From the NCBI RefSeq assembly GCF_001690685.1, contig NZ_LZGL01000017.1, positions 372,001 through 436,000 of the forward strand: 64,000 nt of DNA, written 5' to 3'. The notes under the pieces were generated by a model, which saw only the letters and a list, made by a program, of their open reading frames with translations, was not told the DNA's origin and ran no database searches. Positions 28,981 through 38,238 of the stretch are shown piece after piece (within the stretch, counting starts at the first letter, position 1; each line of letters starts with the position of its first letter). This stretch comes from Gilliamella sp. wkB112 (lineage in GTDB: Bacteria > Pseudomonadota > Gammaproteobacteria > Enterobacterales > Orbaceae). The position numbers and the translations under genes were made by a program.

Positions 28981-29715
28981 TTATCGCAATTTCTTATCAA
29001 TTGAAGTTAAAATTCCACGTAAAATATTTAATTCTTGCTGTTCAACACGTGCACGACTAAATAACCTCCGCAAACGCCCCATAATTTGCCCGGGGTGATT
29101 AGCATTAATAAAACCTGTATCTAATAGAGTCTGTTGTAAATGCTTATAAAAGCGTTCAATATCAGCATTAGCAGGGAAATCAACTTCGGTAGCTTCAATC
29201 GACTTACAGGTATGTTCTTGAGTATTTAACATCGACATGCGAATTTCATAACAAAGCACTTGAACTGACATAGCCAAATTTAAAGAACTATAATCAGGAT
29301 TAGCAGGAATACTAACATGATAATCACATTTTTGTAGTTCATCGTTAGTTAACCCTACGCGTTCACGACCAAATACCAAAGCTACTTTGCTGTTAACTGC
29401 TTGTTGTACAATTTTGTCAGCACATTGTTTGGGGGTTAAATTAGGCCATTGTAAACTACGAGAACGAGCACTGGTTCCTATCACGAGATTACAATCAGCA
29501 ATCGCTTGATTTAGTGATGAAAAGATATGCGCATTTTTAATAATATCACTAGCGCCTGCTGCTAACGAAATTGATTGAGAATCAGGCTTAATAATCGGGT
29601 TTACTAAACAAAGATTGGTTAATCCCATAGTTTTCATAGCTCTTGCGGCTGAACCCATATTGCCCGTATGAGATGTTTCAACTAAAACTATTTTGATATT
29701 ATCTAAATAATGCAC
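28981..29715 (-). CDS. trmJ: tRNA (Cm32/Um32) 2'-O-methyltransferase TrmJ
   Basis: 244 residues with the start chosen here. A SPOUT-class methyltransferase that modifies nucleotide 32 of tRNA anticodon loops. Family motifs are [26 protein letters not shown] and [19 protein letters not shown] prefer the GTG at 29713-29715 ([16 protein letters not shown]), with GAGG five bases upstream, which matches the E. coli [14 protein letters not shown] start. A GTG six codons earlier is possible. In E. coli trmJ precedes iscR; that partner is not here. Confidence 0.9.
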   Translation of the reverse strand: MHYLDNIKIVLVETSHTGNMGSAARAMKTMGLTNLCLVNPIIKPDSQSISLAAGASDIIKNAHIFSSLNQAIADCNLVIGTSARSRSLQWPNLTPKQCADKIVQQAVNSKVALVFGRERVGLTNDELQKCDYHVSIPANPDYSSLNLAMSVQVLCYEIRMSMLNTQEHTCKSIEATEVDFPANADIERFYKHLQQTLLDTGFINANHPGQIMGRLRRLFSRARVEQQELNILRGILTSIDKKLR

Positions 29716-30009
29716 ATTATCCTCATTTATCACGCTTAAAACTGCTAATTTTAGCTAGTATATACTAAAACAAGGCCACATTTGTACGATATTACTTATA
29801 GTAATAATTATTTATTGATGCTGCTTTTTTTAAAACAATATTATATTTAATATATATAACAAATTAACAAAACAGTTTTCACTTTAATTATATAATAATC
29901 AGATTGTTATAATTTTTTTATTGACGAAATACAAATAATTTGCCAATGTAGTCACAAGCAACATTAAACATGTTAGCAATATTGGTTAACAACTATAAGG
30001 AGATCTACT

Positions 30010-30339
30010 ATGACTTTAAGTATTACCAGTAAACAAATGGATATAACTCCAGCAATTCGTAGTTATCTAGAAGATAAATTTACTAAATTAGATAAATGGA
30101 GAGCACAGTTAATAAATCCTCACTTTATTTTATCTAAAGAACCTGATGGATTTATTATTGATGCAACGATTGCTACAAAAGGATCTCCATTAGTTGCTTC
30201 TGCCAAGCATACTGATATGTATGCTGCAATTAATGATCTTATTGGTAAACTTGAAAAACAGCTCAATAAACTTCAACATAAAGGTGAATCTCGCCGTGCA
30301 TTTGACAGCATTAAAGGAGCGGTAGCTGAAGAAGAATAG
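30010..30339 (+). CDS. raiA: Ribosome-associated inhibitor RaiA (YfiA)
   Basis: 109 residues. Binds the decoding centre of 70S ribosomes in the cold or in stationary phase and blocks translation. The sequence follows E. coli Rai[58 protein letters not shown]. The acidic tail EEE is shorter than in E. coli but the RaiA-type layout, rather than Hpf, is clear. A SD (AAGGAG) precedes it. It is followed by its own terminator and then pheA, as in E. coli. Confidence 0.95.
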   Translation: MTLSITSKQMDITPAIRSYLEDKFTKLDKWRAQLINPHFILSKEPDGFIIDATIATKGSPLVASAKHTDMYAAINDLIGKLEKQLNKLQHKGESRRAFDSIKGAVAEEE

Positions 30340-30368
30340 TTTAGATCATACCAATAAATTTAATTTAA

Positions 30369-30399
30369 AAAGGCACTTTAAGAGTGCCTTTATTTTTTT
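30369..30399 (+). terminator. raiA terminator
   Basis: AAAGGCACT (30369-30377) pairs with AGTGCCTTT (30383-30391), followed by ATTTTTTT. It starts 29 bases after the raiA stop and isolates raiA from pheA. Confidence 0.92.
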
Positions 30400-30443
30400 G
30401 CTTGTTATAATATTGCATCGCTTGTTAATAATATAAATCAAAA

Positions 30444-31595
30444 ATGACTGCTAATCCTTTACTACCATTACGAGACAAAATTACCGAACTTGATAAATCC
30501 TTGTTAGCTATTTTAGCAAAACGACGGGAACTAGCTACTGAGGTAATTCATACCAAAATTGCTGCTAACATTCCTGTTCGTGATACAGAACGTGAACGTT
30601 CATTGATAAAAACCTTAATTAATCAAGGCAAAGAATATCATCTCGATGAACTATTTATTAAACGTTTATATCAGATCATCATTGAAGATTCCGTGCTTTT
30701 GCAACAAAAAATTCTGCAAGAAAAACTGAATCATGGTGCGATTGTTGCCGCTAAAGTGGCTTTTCTTGGACCAAAAGGGTCTTATTCGCACTCAGCTGCT
30801 CGTCGTTATGCTAGTACACACTTAGAAAAAATGATTGAATCTGGCTGTACCACTTTTAAAGATATCTTTGAACAAGTTGAAAAGGGATTTGTTGACTATG
30901 GTATTTTGCCGATTGAAAATTCAAGCTCTGGTTCTATTAACGAGGTCTATGATTTACTACAAAAAACTAATTTGCATATAATCGGCGAACTTTCACTACC
31001 TATTGATCACTGCATATTGGCAATACCAAATACTCAGCTTGAACAAATTGATACCGTTTATAGTCATCCCCAACCTTTTCAACAATGCAGTCATTTTTTA
31101 GAAAGTTTCCCTCATTGGAAGATTGTCTATTGTGATAGCACCTCATCAGCCATGGAAACAGTGGCTAAATTGAATAGCCCTAAAGTTGCTGCTATGGGCA
31201 ATAAAGACGGCGGTGAATTATATGGTTTACAAGTGCTAGAACATAATTTAGCTAATCAAAAAGAAAACATTACTCGCTTTATTGTGCTAGCCCGTAAACC
31301 AGTTGATGTTTCCGATCAAATACCAGCAAAAACCACTATTTTAATGAAAACCGGACAGCAAGCAGGTGCGCTGGTCGATGCTTTATTAGTCCTGCGTGAA
31401 CATAATATTGTCATGACTAAACTTGAGTCTCGTCCAATTCATGGTAACCCTTGGGAAGAGATGTTTTATATCGATTTACAAGGCAATATAAATTCTTATG
31501 AAATGCAAACTGCGTTAAAAGAATTATCAGCAATTACTTTATTTTCAAAAGTGTTAGGTTGTTACCCAAGTGATTCGATTGCGGCGGTAATATAA
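30444..31595 (+). CDS. pheA: Bifunctional chorismate mutase / prephenate dehydratase
   Basis: 383 residues. An AroQ-type chorismate mutase domain (about residues 1-95) is fused to a prephenate dehydratase domain with the TRF catalytic motif (NITRFIV), then an ACT domain with the phenylalanine-binding GALVDALL and ESRP motifs. It converts chorismate to phenylpyruvate. A TATAAT -10 at 30406-30411 would start RNA near 30418, leaving about 26 bases of leader, so the pheL attenuator known in E. coli is not present. mutY follows after 5 bp. Confidence 0.96.
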   Translation: MTANPLLPLRDKITELDKSLLAILAKRRELATEVIHTKIAANIPVRDTERERSLIKTLINQGKEYHLDELFIKRLYQIIIEDSVLLQQKILQEKLNHGAIVAAKVAFLGPKGSYSHSAARRYASTHLEKMIESGCTTFKDIFEQVEKGFVDYGILPIENSSSGSINEVYDLLQKTNLHIIGELSLPIDHCILAIPNTQLEQIDTVYSHPQPFQQCSHFLESFPHWKIVYCDSTSSAMETVAKLNSPKVAAMGNKDGGELYGLQVLEHNLANQKENITRFIVLARKPVDVSDQIPAKTTILMKTGQQAGALVDALLVLREHNIVMTKLESRPIHGNPWEEMFYIDLQGNINSYEMQTALKELSAITLFSKVLGCYPSDSIAAVI

Positions 31596-31600
31596 TTATT

Positions 31601-32644
31601 GTGACAACACAACATTTTTCGCAAGCAGTACTGCAATGGTACGAGCAATATGGTAGAAAAACGTTACCATGGCAGATTGAAAAAAGTTCTTATCATGTCT
31701 GGCTATCTGAAGTCATGTTGCAACAAACCCAAGTTGCAACAGTGCTCCCTTACTTCAAACGTTTTATTGAACATTTCCCGACTATTGTTGATTTAGCTAA
31801 AGCGCCAATTGATAGTGTGCTGCACCTGTGGACCGGACTAGGTTATTATGCTCGGGCACGCAACCTACATAAAACAGCACAAATAATTAGTGAGCGATTT
31901 CATGGCCATTTTCCCAAACAATTTGCAGACGTAGTAGCCCTACCTGGTGTTGGTCGTTCAACTGCTGGCGCTATTTTATCGCTGGCACAAAATCAACATT
32001 ACGCAATCTTAGATGGCAATGTAAAACGCGTGTTAACTCGTTATTTTGCTATTGAAGGCTGGCCGGGTATCAAAACAATTGAAAATAAACTATGGCTGTT
32101 AAGCGAACAGGTGACTCCACAGCAACAAGTTGCAAAGTTTAACCAAGCAATGATGGATATTGGAGCAATGGTTTGCACTCGCAGCAAACCCAAATGTACA
32201 CTCTGCCCTTTACATATTGATTGTATTGCTTACCGGACAGAAAGTTGGCAACAGTTCCCAACTAAAAAGCCTAAAAACACTATGCCCGAAAAAACGGCTT
32301 ACTTTTTAATACTTGAACAAGATCATTGTGTTTGGCTTGAAAAAAGACCTTCCGTAGGTATTTGGGGGGGATTATATTGCTTACCCGAGTTTGCTAGTGA
32401 ACAAGCATTATTTGATTGGTTAAATCAACATGGCATCAAAACAACTACACCTCAGCAGTTAATTTCATTTCGCCATACTTTTAGTCATTTTCATTTGGAT
32501 ATTATCCCTATCCATTGTGAAATATTAAATTATAATAAATGTTTAGATGAATCTGTTAATTATTGGTATGACCTAAAAACCCAAGATGCTAAAATCGGGC
32601 TTGCTACACCTATTTATAAATTATTACAACAATTAAGTAAGTGA
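31601..32644 (+). CDS. mutY: A/G-specific adenine DNA glycosylase MutY
   Basis: 347 residues from a GTG start, giving a beginning that aligns with E. coli MutY (YGRKTLPWQ). The helix-hairpin-helix glycosylase domain has the catalytic Asp in [10 protein letters not shown], the [4Fe-4S] cluster in [17 protein letters not shown], and a Nudix-like C-terminal domain that recognises 8-oxoG. MutY removes adenine mispaired with 8-oxoguanine. It lies 5 bp after pheA, an unusual partner; E. coli mutY sits with yggX and mltC. Confidence 0.96.
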   Translation: MTTQHFSQAVLQWYEQYGRKTLPWQIEKSSYHVWLSEVMLQQTQVATVLPYFKRFIEHFPTIVDLAKAPIDSVLHLWTGLGYYARARNLHKTAQIISERFHGHFPKQFADVVALPGVGRSTAGAILSLAQNQHYAILDGNVKRVLTRYFAIEGWPGIKTIENKLWLLSEQVTPQQQVAKFNQAMMDIGAMVCTRSKPKCTLCPLHIDCIAYRTESWQQFPTKKPKNTMPEKTAYFLILEQDHCVWLEKRPSVGIWGGLYCLPEFASEQALFDWLNQHGIKTTTPQQLISFRHTFSHFHLDIIPIHCEILNYNKCLDESVNYWYDLKTQDAKIGLATPIYKLLQQLSK

Positions 32645-32714
32645 GATCACCATTCTGCAAATCTTGCCTTTTTAGTTTATAATCTACCATCTTTATTTTC
32701 TTTTATTTCTATCT

Positions 32715-33917
32715 ATGCACAGCAAACAATCTCAAAGTTTATCGGGTTGGTTAGTATTTTTAATGGCGTTTGCTATTGGTGTAACTATTGCTAGCAATTA
32801 TTACGCACAACCACTATTACATTCCATTACTGCCGATTTACATATTGCCATTGAACATGCCGGCTCCATTATTATGACGGCTCAATTTAGTTATGCTGTT
32901 GGCTTACTGTTTATTACTCCACTTGGTGATAAAGTTGAACGCAAACAATTAATCCTTATTTTGATGGTTTTAACTACTTGTGGACTAATAGTTAGTGCCT
33001 TATCGCAAAATTTATGGATGTTAATTATTGGTACCGCAATAACAGGACTATTTTCTGCGGTTGCCCAAGTACTAATTCCCTTTGCAGCTACACTAGCTAA
33101 ACCAGAACATCGTGGTAAAATTGTTGGCACATTAATGAGTGGTATGTTATTGGGAATTTTGCTGGGGCGATCATTTGCTGGTGCCATTTCATCAATTGCC
33201 GATTGGCACGATGTCTATTGGATCGCAACGGTAATCATGAGTATCGTAACCCTACTTCTTGGACTATCTCTACCAAGTTATCGAAATAAAGCCAATATTA
33301 ATTATTGGCAATTGATGTTTTCAATTGGCTCGCTGTACCGGCAGGAACGCACCTTAAGAATTCGCTCAGTACTTGCAATAATTTCGTTTGCCATATTTTC
33401 ACTCTTATGGACACCGTTAGCCTTTTTATTAAGCGATCCTCCTTATCATTATTCTGATTTTATTATTGGATTATTTGGTTTTGCTGGTGCAGCTGGCGCC
33501 ATGGGATCACCAATTGTTGGCAGGTTATCCGACAAAGGCAAAGGGGTTATTGCTACTTCGATTGGATTAACTTTATTATTAGTTTCATGGTTACCACTAT
33601 CATTGGCGCATTACTCTATAATTGCTTTAGTCTTAGGTGTCATACTGCTAGATTTTGCCGTACAAGTCACACATGTTTCCAATATGAATGCTATTTATCA
33701 AATTCGACCTGAAGCACGTAGCCGCATGAATACCGGCTACATGGTTAGTTATTTTATTGGCGGAATGTTAGGTTCAGTTACATCTACTTACTTATACAGT
33801 CACTACGGATGGTTTGCCATTATTGTTAGCGGCATTATGCTTGCTTTAATTGGTATTATTGCTTGGAGCCATTATATTAAAACATATAGCACTCCTGAAA
33901 CTTCTTGTCATACTTAA
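32715..33917 (+). CDS. MFS transporter (putative efflux)
   Basis: 400 residues with about 12 hydrophobic segments of major facilitator type. The loop 2-3 motif GDKVERKQLI and the Arg-Met-Asn segment RPEARSRMNTGYM near the C-terminal half fit the drug:H+ antiporter or sugar-efflux group. The substrate cannot be told from sequence alone. Flanked by mutY upstream (70 bp) and a 267-bp gap downstream that contains no gene I can support. Confidence 0.85.
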   Translation: MHSKQSQSLSGWLVFLMAFAIGVTIASNYYAQPLLHSITADLHIAIEHAGSIIMTAQFSYAVGLLFITPLGDKVERKQLILILMVLTTCGLIVSALSQNLWMLIIGTAITGLFSAVAQVLIPFAATLAKPEHRGKIVGTLMSGMLLGILLGRSFAGAISSIADWHDVYWIATVIMSIVTLLLGLSLPSYRNKANINYWQLMFSIGSLYRQERTLRIRSVLAIISFAIFSLLWTPLAFLLSDPPYHYSDFIIGLFGFAGAAGAMGSPIVGRLSDKGKGVIATSIGLTLLLVSWLPLSLAHYSIIALVLGVILLDFAVQVTHVSNMNAIYQIRPEARSRMNTGYMVSYFIGGMLGSVTSTYLYSHYGWFAIIVSGIMLALIGIIAWSHYIKTYSTPETSCHT

Positions 33918-34184
33918 TTTTGTCAGCTTTTTAAATTAAGGATTATTTTGCTCTCAATTATTTGATATTTTAATTTTTATAATAGACTAATAATAGCTAA
34001 CCACTATAAAACGGTATAAGATGATATATAAGTAAGAAAGTAACATTATGTCTATTTTTATGTTTACTTACTCTAATGAGTATAAAAGTATTGAATGAAC
34101 TTAAACTATGGAAATTAAAATTATTTTTCAAAATTTAATAATAATTTTATCTTAATCTACTTATTGTGATTCAAGGAATTATTT

Positions 34185-35222
34185 ATGGCTAAAATATCTT
34201 ATCTCAATACTCCATATAGTATAAAAAACTTAACACTCAAAAATCGTATTGTTATGCCACCAATGTGTCAATATACTGCTACGGACGGAATGCCGAATGA
34301 TTGGCATTTTGTTCATTATGTATCGCGGGCAATCGGTGGCGTTGGGCTAATTATTGTAGAAATGACTAACGTTGCGCCAAATGGTCGAATTTCACCTAAT
34401 TGCTTAGGTTTATGGAATGATGAACAACGAGATCAATTTAAACGTATTGTTGATGCCGTGCATGCGCAAAATGGTAAAATTGCAATTCAAATTGCACATG
34501 CAGGTCGTAAAGCTTTAGGTACAGATGATGTTATCTCCTGCTCGTCGGTTATTTTTGATGGTAACAACGAAGCAGATCCAAAATGGCAATATAAAATGCC
34601 ACGTGAACTATCCAAAGATGAAATACTAGCTATAATTCAACAATTCAAACAATCAACCAAACGGGCAGTTGAAGCTGGATTTGACGCTATCGAAATTCAT
34701 GGTGCTCATGGTTACTTGATTCACCAATTTTGTTCGCCAAAAACCAACCTTAGAACTGATGAATATGGTCAGGATAAACTGTTATTTGGTGAGCAGGTAC
34801 TTAAAGCGGCTAAATCGGTGATGCCTGCTGGTATGCCACTTATCGTGCGATTTTCTGCACAAGAATATGGAAAAAATGGTTATGATGTCGATTATGGTCG
34901 CAAAATAGCTAAGCGTTTTGCTGAAGCTGGCGCTGACGTTTTAGACGTAAGCGGTGGTGGTGATGGACAACTAGATCCAACACATACCCCAGACTTTCAT
35001 GCCGGTTATCAGGTTTACTTGGCTCGTGCAATTAGGCCAGTAACTAATCTACCGATCATTACTGTAGGTATGCTCGAAGATCCTTATCTTGCTGATTATG
35101 TAATAAGTACTGGTGATGCCGATTTAGTTGCTATTGGCAAAGGTTTACTACACGATCCGTATTGGACGTTACATATACCTGATTCACCTTTTGTTCCAAA
35201 ACCATATAAAGTTGCTTTTTAA
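34185..35222 (+). CDS. NADPH dehydrogenase, old yellow enzyme family (YqjM type)
   Basis: 345 residues of TIM-barrel flavoprotein. Features of the YqjM/xenobiotic reductase class are seen: PMCQYTATDGMPNDWHFVHY with the redox-sensing Cys, IHGAHGYLIHQF with the two His residues that bind substrate carbonyls, and a C-terminal GKGLLHDPYW flavin region. Such enzymes reduce activated alkenes or nitro compounds with NAD(P)H and FMN. The natural substrate is usually unknown. A 9-bp stem hairpin follows. Confidence 0.88.
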   Translation: MAKISYLNTPYSIKNLTLKNRIVMPPMCQYTATDGMPNDWHFVHYVSRAIGGVGLIIVEMTNVAPNGRISPNCLGLWNDEQRDQFKRIVDAVHAQNGKIAIQIAHAGRKALGTDDVISCSSVIFDGNNEADPKWQYKMPRELSKDEILAIIQQFKQSTKRAVEAGFDAIEIHGAHGYLIHQFCSPKTNLRTDEYGQDKLLFGEQVLKAAKSVMPAGMPLIVRFSAQEYGKNGYDVDYGRKIAKRFAEAGADVLDVSGGGDGQLDPTHTPDFHAGYQVYLARAIRPVTNLPIITVGMLEDPYLADYVISTGDADLVAIGKGLLHDPYWTLHIPDSPFVPKPYKVAF

Positions 35223-35251
35223 TAACAGAATAGATTTTAATTCAATATATA

Positions 35252-35274
35252 ATCCTGTAGTTATACTACAGGAT
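35252..35274. terminator. Hairpin between the flavin reductase and ubiI
   Basis: ATCCTGTAG (35252-35260) pairs with CTACAGGAT (35266-35274) around TTATA, between two convergent genes. No pronounced T tract is present on either side. Confidence 0.6.
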
Positions 35275-35295
35275 ATCGTAACGCAAAATAACTGT

Positions 35296-36480
35296 TTAAA
35301 TATGCATTGCATATTTGATTAGCTGTTTTTTCAATGGTGAACAGTGATCAATGGCATTCATTCCTATTGTACGGAGCATTTTTTTCAACAAAAGATTGCC
35401 ATTAAACATATCTTGGATAGTTCGCATTGCAGCTAACATAACCAAAGTATCTTTACGACGAGCAAATTGATAGGTTTGCAAATTTATTGGTAACCCAATA
35501 TCTTTATTACAATTAATTAAGTTCTTAATCGTTGCAACTAAAAGTGCTGAATCTTGAAATCCTAAATTAACTCCTTGACCAGCTAGAGGATGAATAGTGT
35601 GTGCGGCATCGCCAATCAGTACTAATCGATGTTTTATAAACCGTTTCGCAAACCTTGCTTTGAGTGGAAACACCATCCGCGGATTAATTAACTGACAATG
35701 GCCGACTTTGTCTCCGGTTAAAGCCAATAACTCGTTAGTAAATTCAGATTCCGGAAGAGTAGCTAAATTAGTTGCAATTTCAGGCTTTGTCGACCAAACT
35801 AAGCAACTTTTATTAGCTTGCCAAAGCGGTAAAAACGCTACAATTCCATTTGGATAAAAAATCTGCCTAGCACATGATTGGTGTGGATACTCTGTGGTTA
35901 CAGTTGTTATCAGCGCATGATGGATATAATCTCGAGCCATAATTGGAATATTTTGTTGTTGGCGTATCCATGAATGTGCACCATCAGCACCAATAACTAG
36001 TTTAACTTGTAAAATGGTATTATCTGCTAATGTTAAATAAGCATAATCATCATTAAATACACTATTAACCGCTTCACTGTTAAAAAAGCTAATATTCGAA
36101 CAAGTTAATGCATATTGATAGAGATAATGTGATATGACATGATTTTCGATGATATAACCTAAATTTTGATAACCAAAATCTTGAGCATGTGCTGATAATT
36201 GGGCTCGCCCTCCTTTTTCCCAAACACCTATTTCAGAAAAAGCTTGAACTCGTTGGCTAGCACACAAATCATCCCAGATACCAATTTGAGAAAAATAATT
36301 CTGGCTTGAACCATTAATCGCCGAGGCACGCACTCCTATTATATCAGAATCTAAATCTGCATTTTGCTGAACTTTAGTATCAATAAGGGCGACATTAAGA
36401 TCACTTTGACTAAGCGCACAAGCTGTAGCTAAGCCAACTAACCCTCCCCCTACAATAGCTACATCGAAATTAATACTCAT
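35296..36480 (-). CDS. ubiI: FAD-dependent ubiquinone-pathway hydroxylase, UbiI type
   Basis: 394 residues. A UbiH/UbiF/UbiI-family flavoprotein monooxygenase with the dinucleotide motif VAIVGGGLVGLATA, the mid DGAHSWIRQQ motif and the GDAAHTIHPLAGQGVNLGFQD signature. The region with VWE, IIENHVISHYLY and HHALITTV matches UbiI (VisC), which hydroxylates C5 of 2-octaprenylphenol, better than UbiF or UbiH. In some bacteria one enzyme does several ring positions, so the exact position is unsure. It follows tatA by 10 bp. Confidence 0.75.
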   Translation of the reverse strand: MSINFDVAIVGGGLVGLATACALSQSDLNVALIDTKVQQNADLDSDIIGVRASAINGSSQNYFSQIGIWDDLCASQRVQAFSEIGVWEKGGRAQLSAHAQDFGYQNLGYIIENHVISHYLYQYALTCSNISFFNSEAVNSVFNDDYAYLTLADNTILQVKLVIGADGAHSWIRQQQNIPIMARDYIHHALITTVTTEYPHQSCARQIFYPNGIVAFLPLWQANKSCLVWSTKPEIATNLATLPESEFTNELLALTGDKVGHCQLINPRMVFPLKARFAKRFIKHRLVLIGDAAHTIHPLAGQGVNLGFQDSALLVATIKNLINCNKDIGLPINLQTYQFARRKDTLVMLAAMRTIQDMFNGNLLLKKMLRTIGMNAIDHCSPLKKQLIKYAMHI

Positions 36481-36490
36481 AATATTATGC

Positions 36491-36667
36491 TTACTTTTTA
36501 TCTAAACTATTATCATTTTTAGATTCTATCTCATCATCGTTCATTGCTTTTTTAAAGCCTTTCAATGCAGTGCCAAGATCTGAGCCTAAATTACGTAACT
36601 TTTTAGTTCCAAATAATAGGATAACTACTGCAAGGAAGACTAAAAGGTGTGGGATACTAAATGACAT
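36491..36667 (-). CDS. tatA: Sec-independent translocase component TatA/E
   Basis: 58 residues: one N-terminal transmembrane helix, the hinge [15 protein letters not shown] with the essential Phe-Gly, an amphipathic helix and a charged tail. TatA oligomers form the route by which folded twin-arginine proteins cross the inner membrane. I chose ATG at 36665-36667, seven bases after AGGA, rather than a TTG two codons upstream. Neither tatB nor tatC is adjacent; the downstream gene is ubiI. A TATAAT -10 lies at 36740-36745. Confidence 0.85.
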   Translation of the reverse strand: MSFSIPHLLVFLAVVILLFGTKKLRNLGSDLGTALKGFKKAMNDDEIESKNDNSLDKK

Positions 36668-36783
36668 AGGCAAATCCTCTTAAAATAGACATGATAATTA
36701 TATTTGTTATTGGATTAAAAACGGTTTGTAATGGTTTTTATTATACTATGTTTATGAATGGATTTCATGAAGAGTTCAAGAAT

Positions 36784-36865
36784 AAAAAAGACCTGTATAA
36801 AACTATACAGGCCAACATGAAATATAAGGAATATAAGGAAAGAAAACAATGAAAAATCCTTACCT
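36784..36865 (-). ncRNA. Candidate small RNA with its own promoter and terminator
   Basis: On the minus strand a TTGACT -35 (36893-36898) and GATAAT -10 (36871-36876), 16 bp apart, would start RNA near 36865. About 50 bases later comes a perfect 8-bp hairpin CCTGTATA / TATACAGG (36792-36811) followed by TCTTTTTT (36784-36791), a canonical terminator. The unpaired part holds two TTCCTTATAT-like repeats complementary to Shine-Dalgarno AAGGAA. No ORF fits before the terminator. No known family was recognised. Confidence 0.6.
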
Positions 36866-37008
36866 TGCTTATTATCCATTTTTTTTCGCTAAAGTCAACG
36901 TTTTTATTTGCTTTTTGCAATATTATTTAAATGATAAAAAAACCAAATAAATCAAGCGCAAATAAAATAGAATAGAAAAGCAAGCAAGATAAATACATAG
37001 CAGTTCAT

Positions 37009-37022
37009 TTGATATATGTCAA
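37009..37022. promoter_or_regulatory. FNR-like palindrome TTGATATATGTCAA
   Basis: Matches the FNR consensus TTGAT-N4-ATCAA at nine of ten defined positions. An almost identical site (TTGACATATGTCAA) lies upstream of cydA at 55918-55931. A CATAAT -10-like element at 37049-37054 would put a rightward start about 45 bases from its centre, which is close to class II FNR spacing. The target could instead be leftward. Confidence 0.5.
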
Positions 37023-37251
37023 TTTTATAAATTTTTATTTATTGAAAGCATAATTAATGATATAAAATTATTAAAAAACAGCAAATATAAGCAGAAAAAA
37101 CATATTTTTTCGCATTTTAAAAAACAAAAAATATTTTTTAAAAGTGAGAGATCGCTCATAAAAACAATTTTAAAAAACAGAAATGCACATTTAAAAAATA
37201 AAAATAGACGCTTTAATAACGTTTTTTCGCCGGATAAATGTGTGTGAAAAT

Positions 37252-37274
37252 ATTATTATATGCATTATAATAAT
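37252..37274. promoter_or_regulatory. Perfect inverted repeat before the repressor gene
   Basis: ATTATTATA (37252-37260) and TATAATAAT (37266-37274) are exact inverse arms around TGCAT. The site ends 33 bp before the repressor ATG. Size and place fit an operator for autoregulation by the HTH protein at 37307. It also contains TATAAT-like words that could serve as a -10. Confidence 0.5.
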
Positions 37275-37306
37275 AGTATGGATGAAAAAAGAAAAAAGAG
37301 TCAGCA

Positions 37307-37996
37307 ATGAATATGATTAAAAATAAAAATGTCAAAACTTTCAAAGACAGATTACAAATTTCAATGCAAGGATTATCTGTTTCTGCCTTTGCTAAAAAAT
37401 GTGATATGTCTGAAACTGTGATCAGAGATTATTTATCAGGAAAAACATACCCTTCGCTTACTCGTTTAGACGTTATCGCAGAAAAATGTAATGTATCGTT
37501 CAATTGGCTAGCCACTGGCTATAAATTGGAAGTATTAGATTCTGAAGATAATGAAGATATTTATAATGAAAATATCTATCGGATTCCTGTTTATAAAAAA
37601 CAACAACCTTCAAAAACAGAAGCACAGACGCAGCGCTATATTCGTGAAACACCACCCGTCATGAATTATCCAATTGTAGAAGGTTGGGCCTCTCATCGAG
37701 GATTAGATATACAAAAGTTAATTCTCTACTGGGCTAAAGGTGATTTAATGTCACCAGAAATTGAAAATAACAATGGATTAATTATCAATACCGAAACAGC
37801 GGACATTATTGATGGTGCCATTTATCTAATTGAGTATGAGGATTTCACTATGTTAAGGAAAATCCGCTTAACTCTTGGTAGTTGGATATTAATATGTAAT
37901 AACAACCAATATCCAACTATTGAAATTCCCAAAACGGATATCAATAAATATCGTATTATTGGTCGCGTGGTACAAATAATTAAAGATATTTTTTAA
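37307..37996 (+). CDS. Phage-type repressor, HTH plus S24-like domain
   Basis: 229 residues. An N-terminal helix-turn-helix (about residues 10-70; SVSAFAKKCDMSETVIRDYLSGKTYP) is joined by a linker to a C-terminal S24/LexA-like domain (about 125-229). The usual GDSM with the nucleophilic Ser reads GDLM here, and the catalytic Lys of VKR-type motifs reads LRK. It is therefore probably not self-cleaving. There are no other phage genes next to it. A terminator follows and a palindromic operator candidate precedes it. Function is unknown, perhaps a domesticated regulator. Confidence 0.8.
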   Translation: MNMIKNKNVKTFKDRLQISMQGLSVSAFAKKCDMSETVIRDYLSGKTYPSLTRLDVIAEKCNVSFNWLATGYKLEVLDSEDNEDIYNENIYRIPVYKKQQPSKTEAQTQRYIRETPPVMNYPIVEGWASHRGLDIQKLILYWAKGDLMSPEIENNNGLIINTETADIIDGAIYLIEYEDFTMLRKIRLTLGSWILICNNNQYPTIEIPKTDINKYRIIGRVVQIIKDIF

Positions 37997-38044
37997 CCAA
38001 TTAATAGCCATAAATCTTCATTCAAGATATAATCACATCAACGA

Positions 38045-38083
38045 GGGGAAATTATACGAAATTTTCCCTTCTTTTCTTTTTTA
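38045..38083 (+). terminator. Terminator after the repressor gene
   Basis: GGGGAAATT and AATTTTCCC form a stem around ATACGA at about 38045-38069, followed by TTCTTTTCTTTTTT. It starts about 49 bases after the stop. Confidence 0.75.
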
Positions 38084-38238
38084 TTGCCTCAGTAACAACA
38101 GGTATAAACTTAAGTGACTATCATTATGATTTTTATTTTTTAATTATTAGATTGTGTTAGCTATTTAAACTCTCCCTTCATGTTAAATGTCATTGATATA
38201 ATTATCAGTGAACAATCTTATTAATAATTAGGTTCGTT

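Larger units (their letters stand above)
36668..37306. other. 639-bp AT-rich tatA to repressor intergenic island
   Basis: No protein gene I trust. It contains the tatA promoter (TATAAT read on the minus strand at 36740-36745), a promoter-terminator unit on the minus strand that looks like a small RNA (36784-36865), an FNR-like palindrome (37009-37022), a long A-rich tract (37060-37230) and a perfect 9-bp inverted repeat before the repressor gene (37252-37274). A 33-codon ORF on the plus strand (36849-36950) overlaps the small RNA but has no recognisable features. Confidence 0.5.

Noticed and set aside
33918-34184. 267-bp gap after the MFS gene with a weak AGTAAG/CTTACT inverted repeat
   Set aside because: Looked for an RNA gene or small ORF; the repeat is short and interrupted and no promoter-terminator pair is visible.
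36849-36950. 33-codon plus-strand ORF (MKNPYLAYYPFFF...) with AAGGAA upstream
   Set aside because: No similarity recognised, composition matches the AT-rich background, and it overlaps the opposite-strand promoter of the candidate small RNA. It cannot be supported as a gene.
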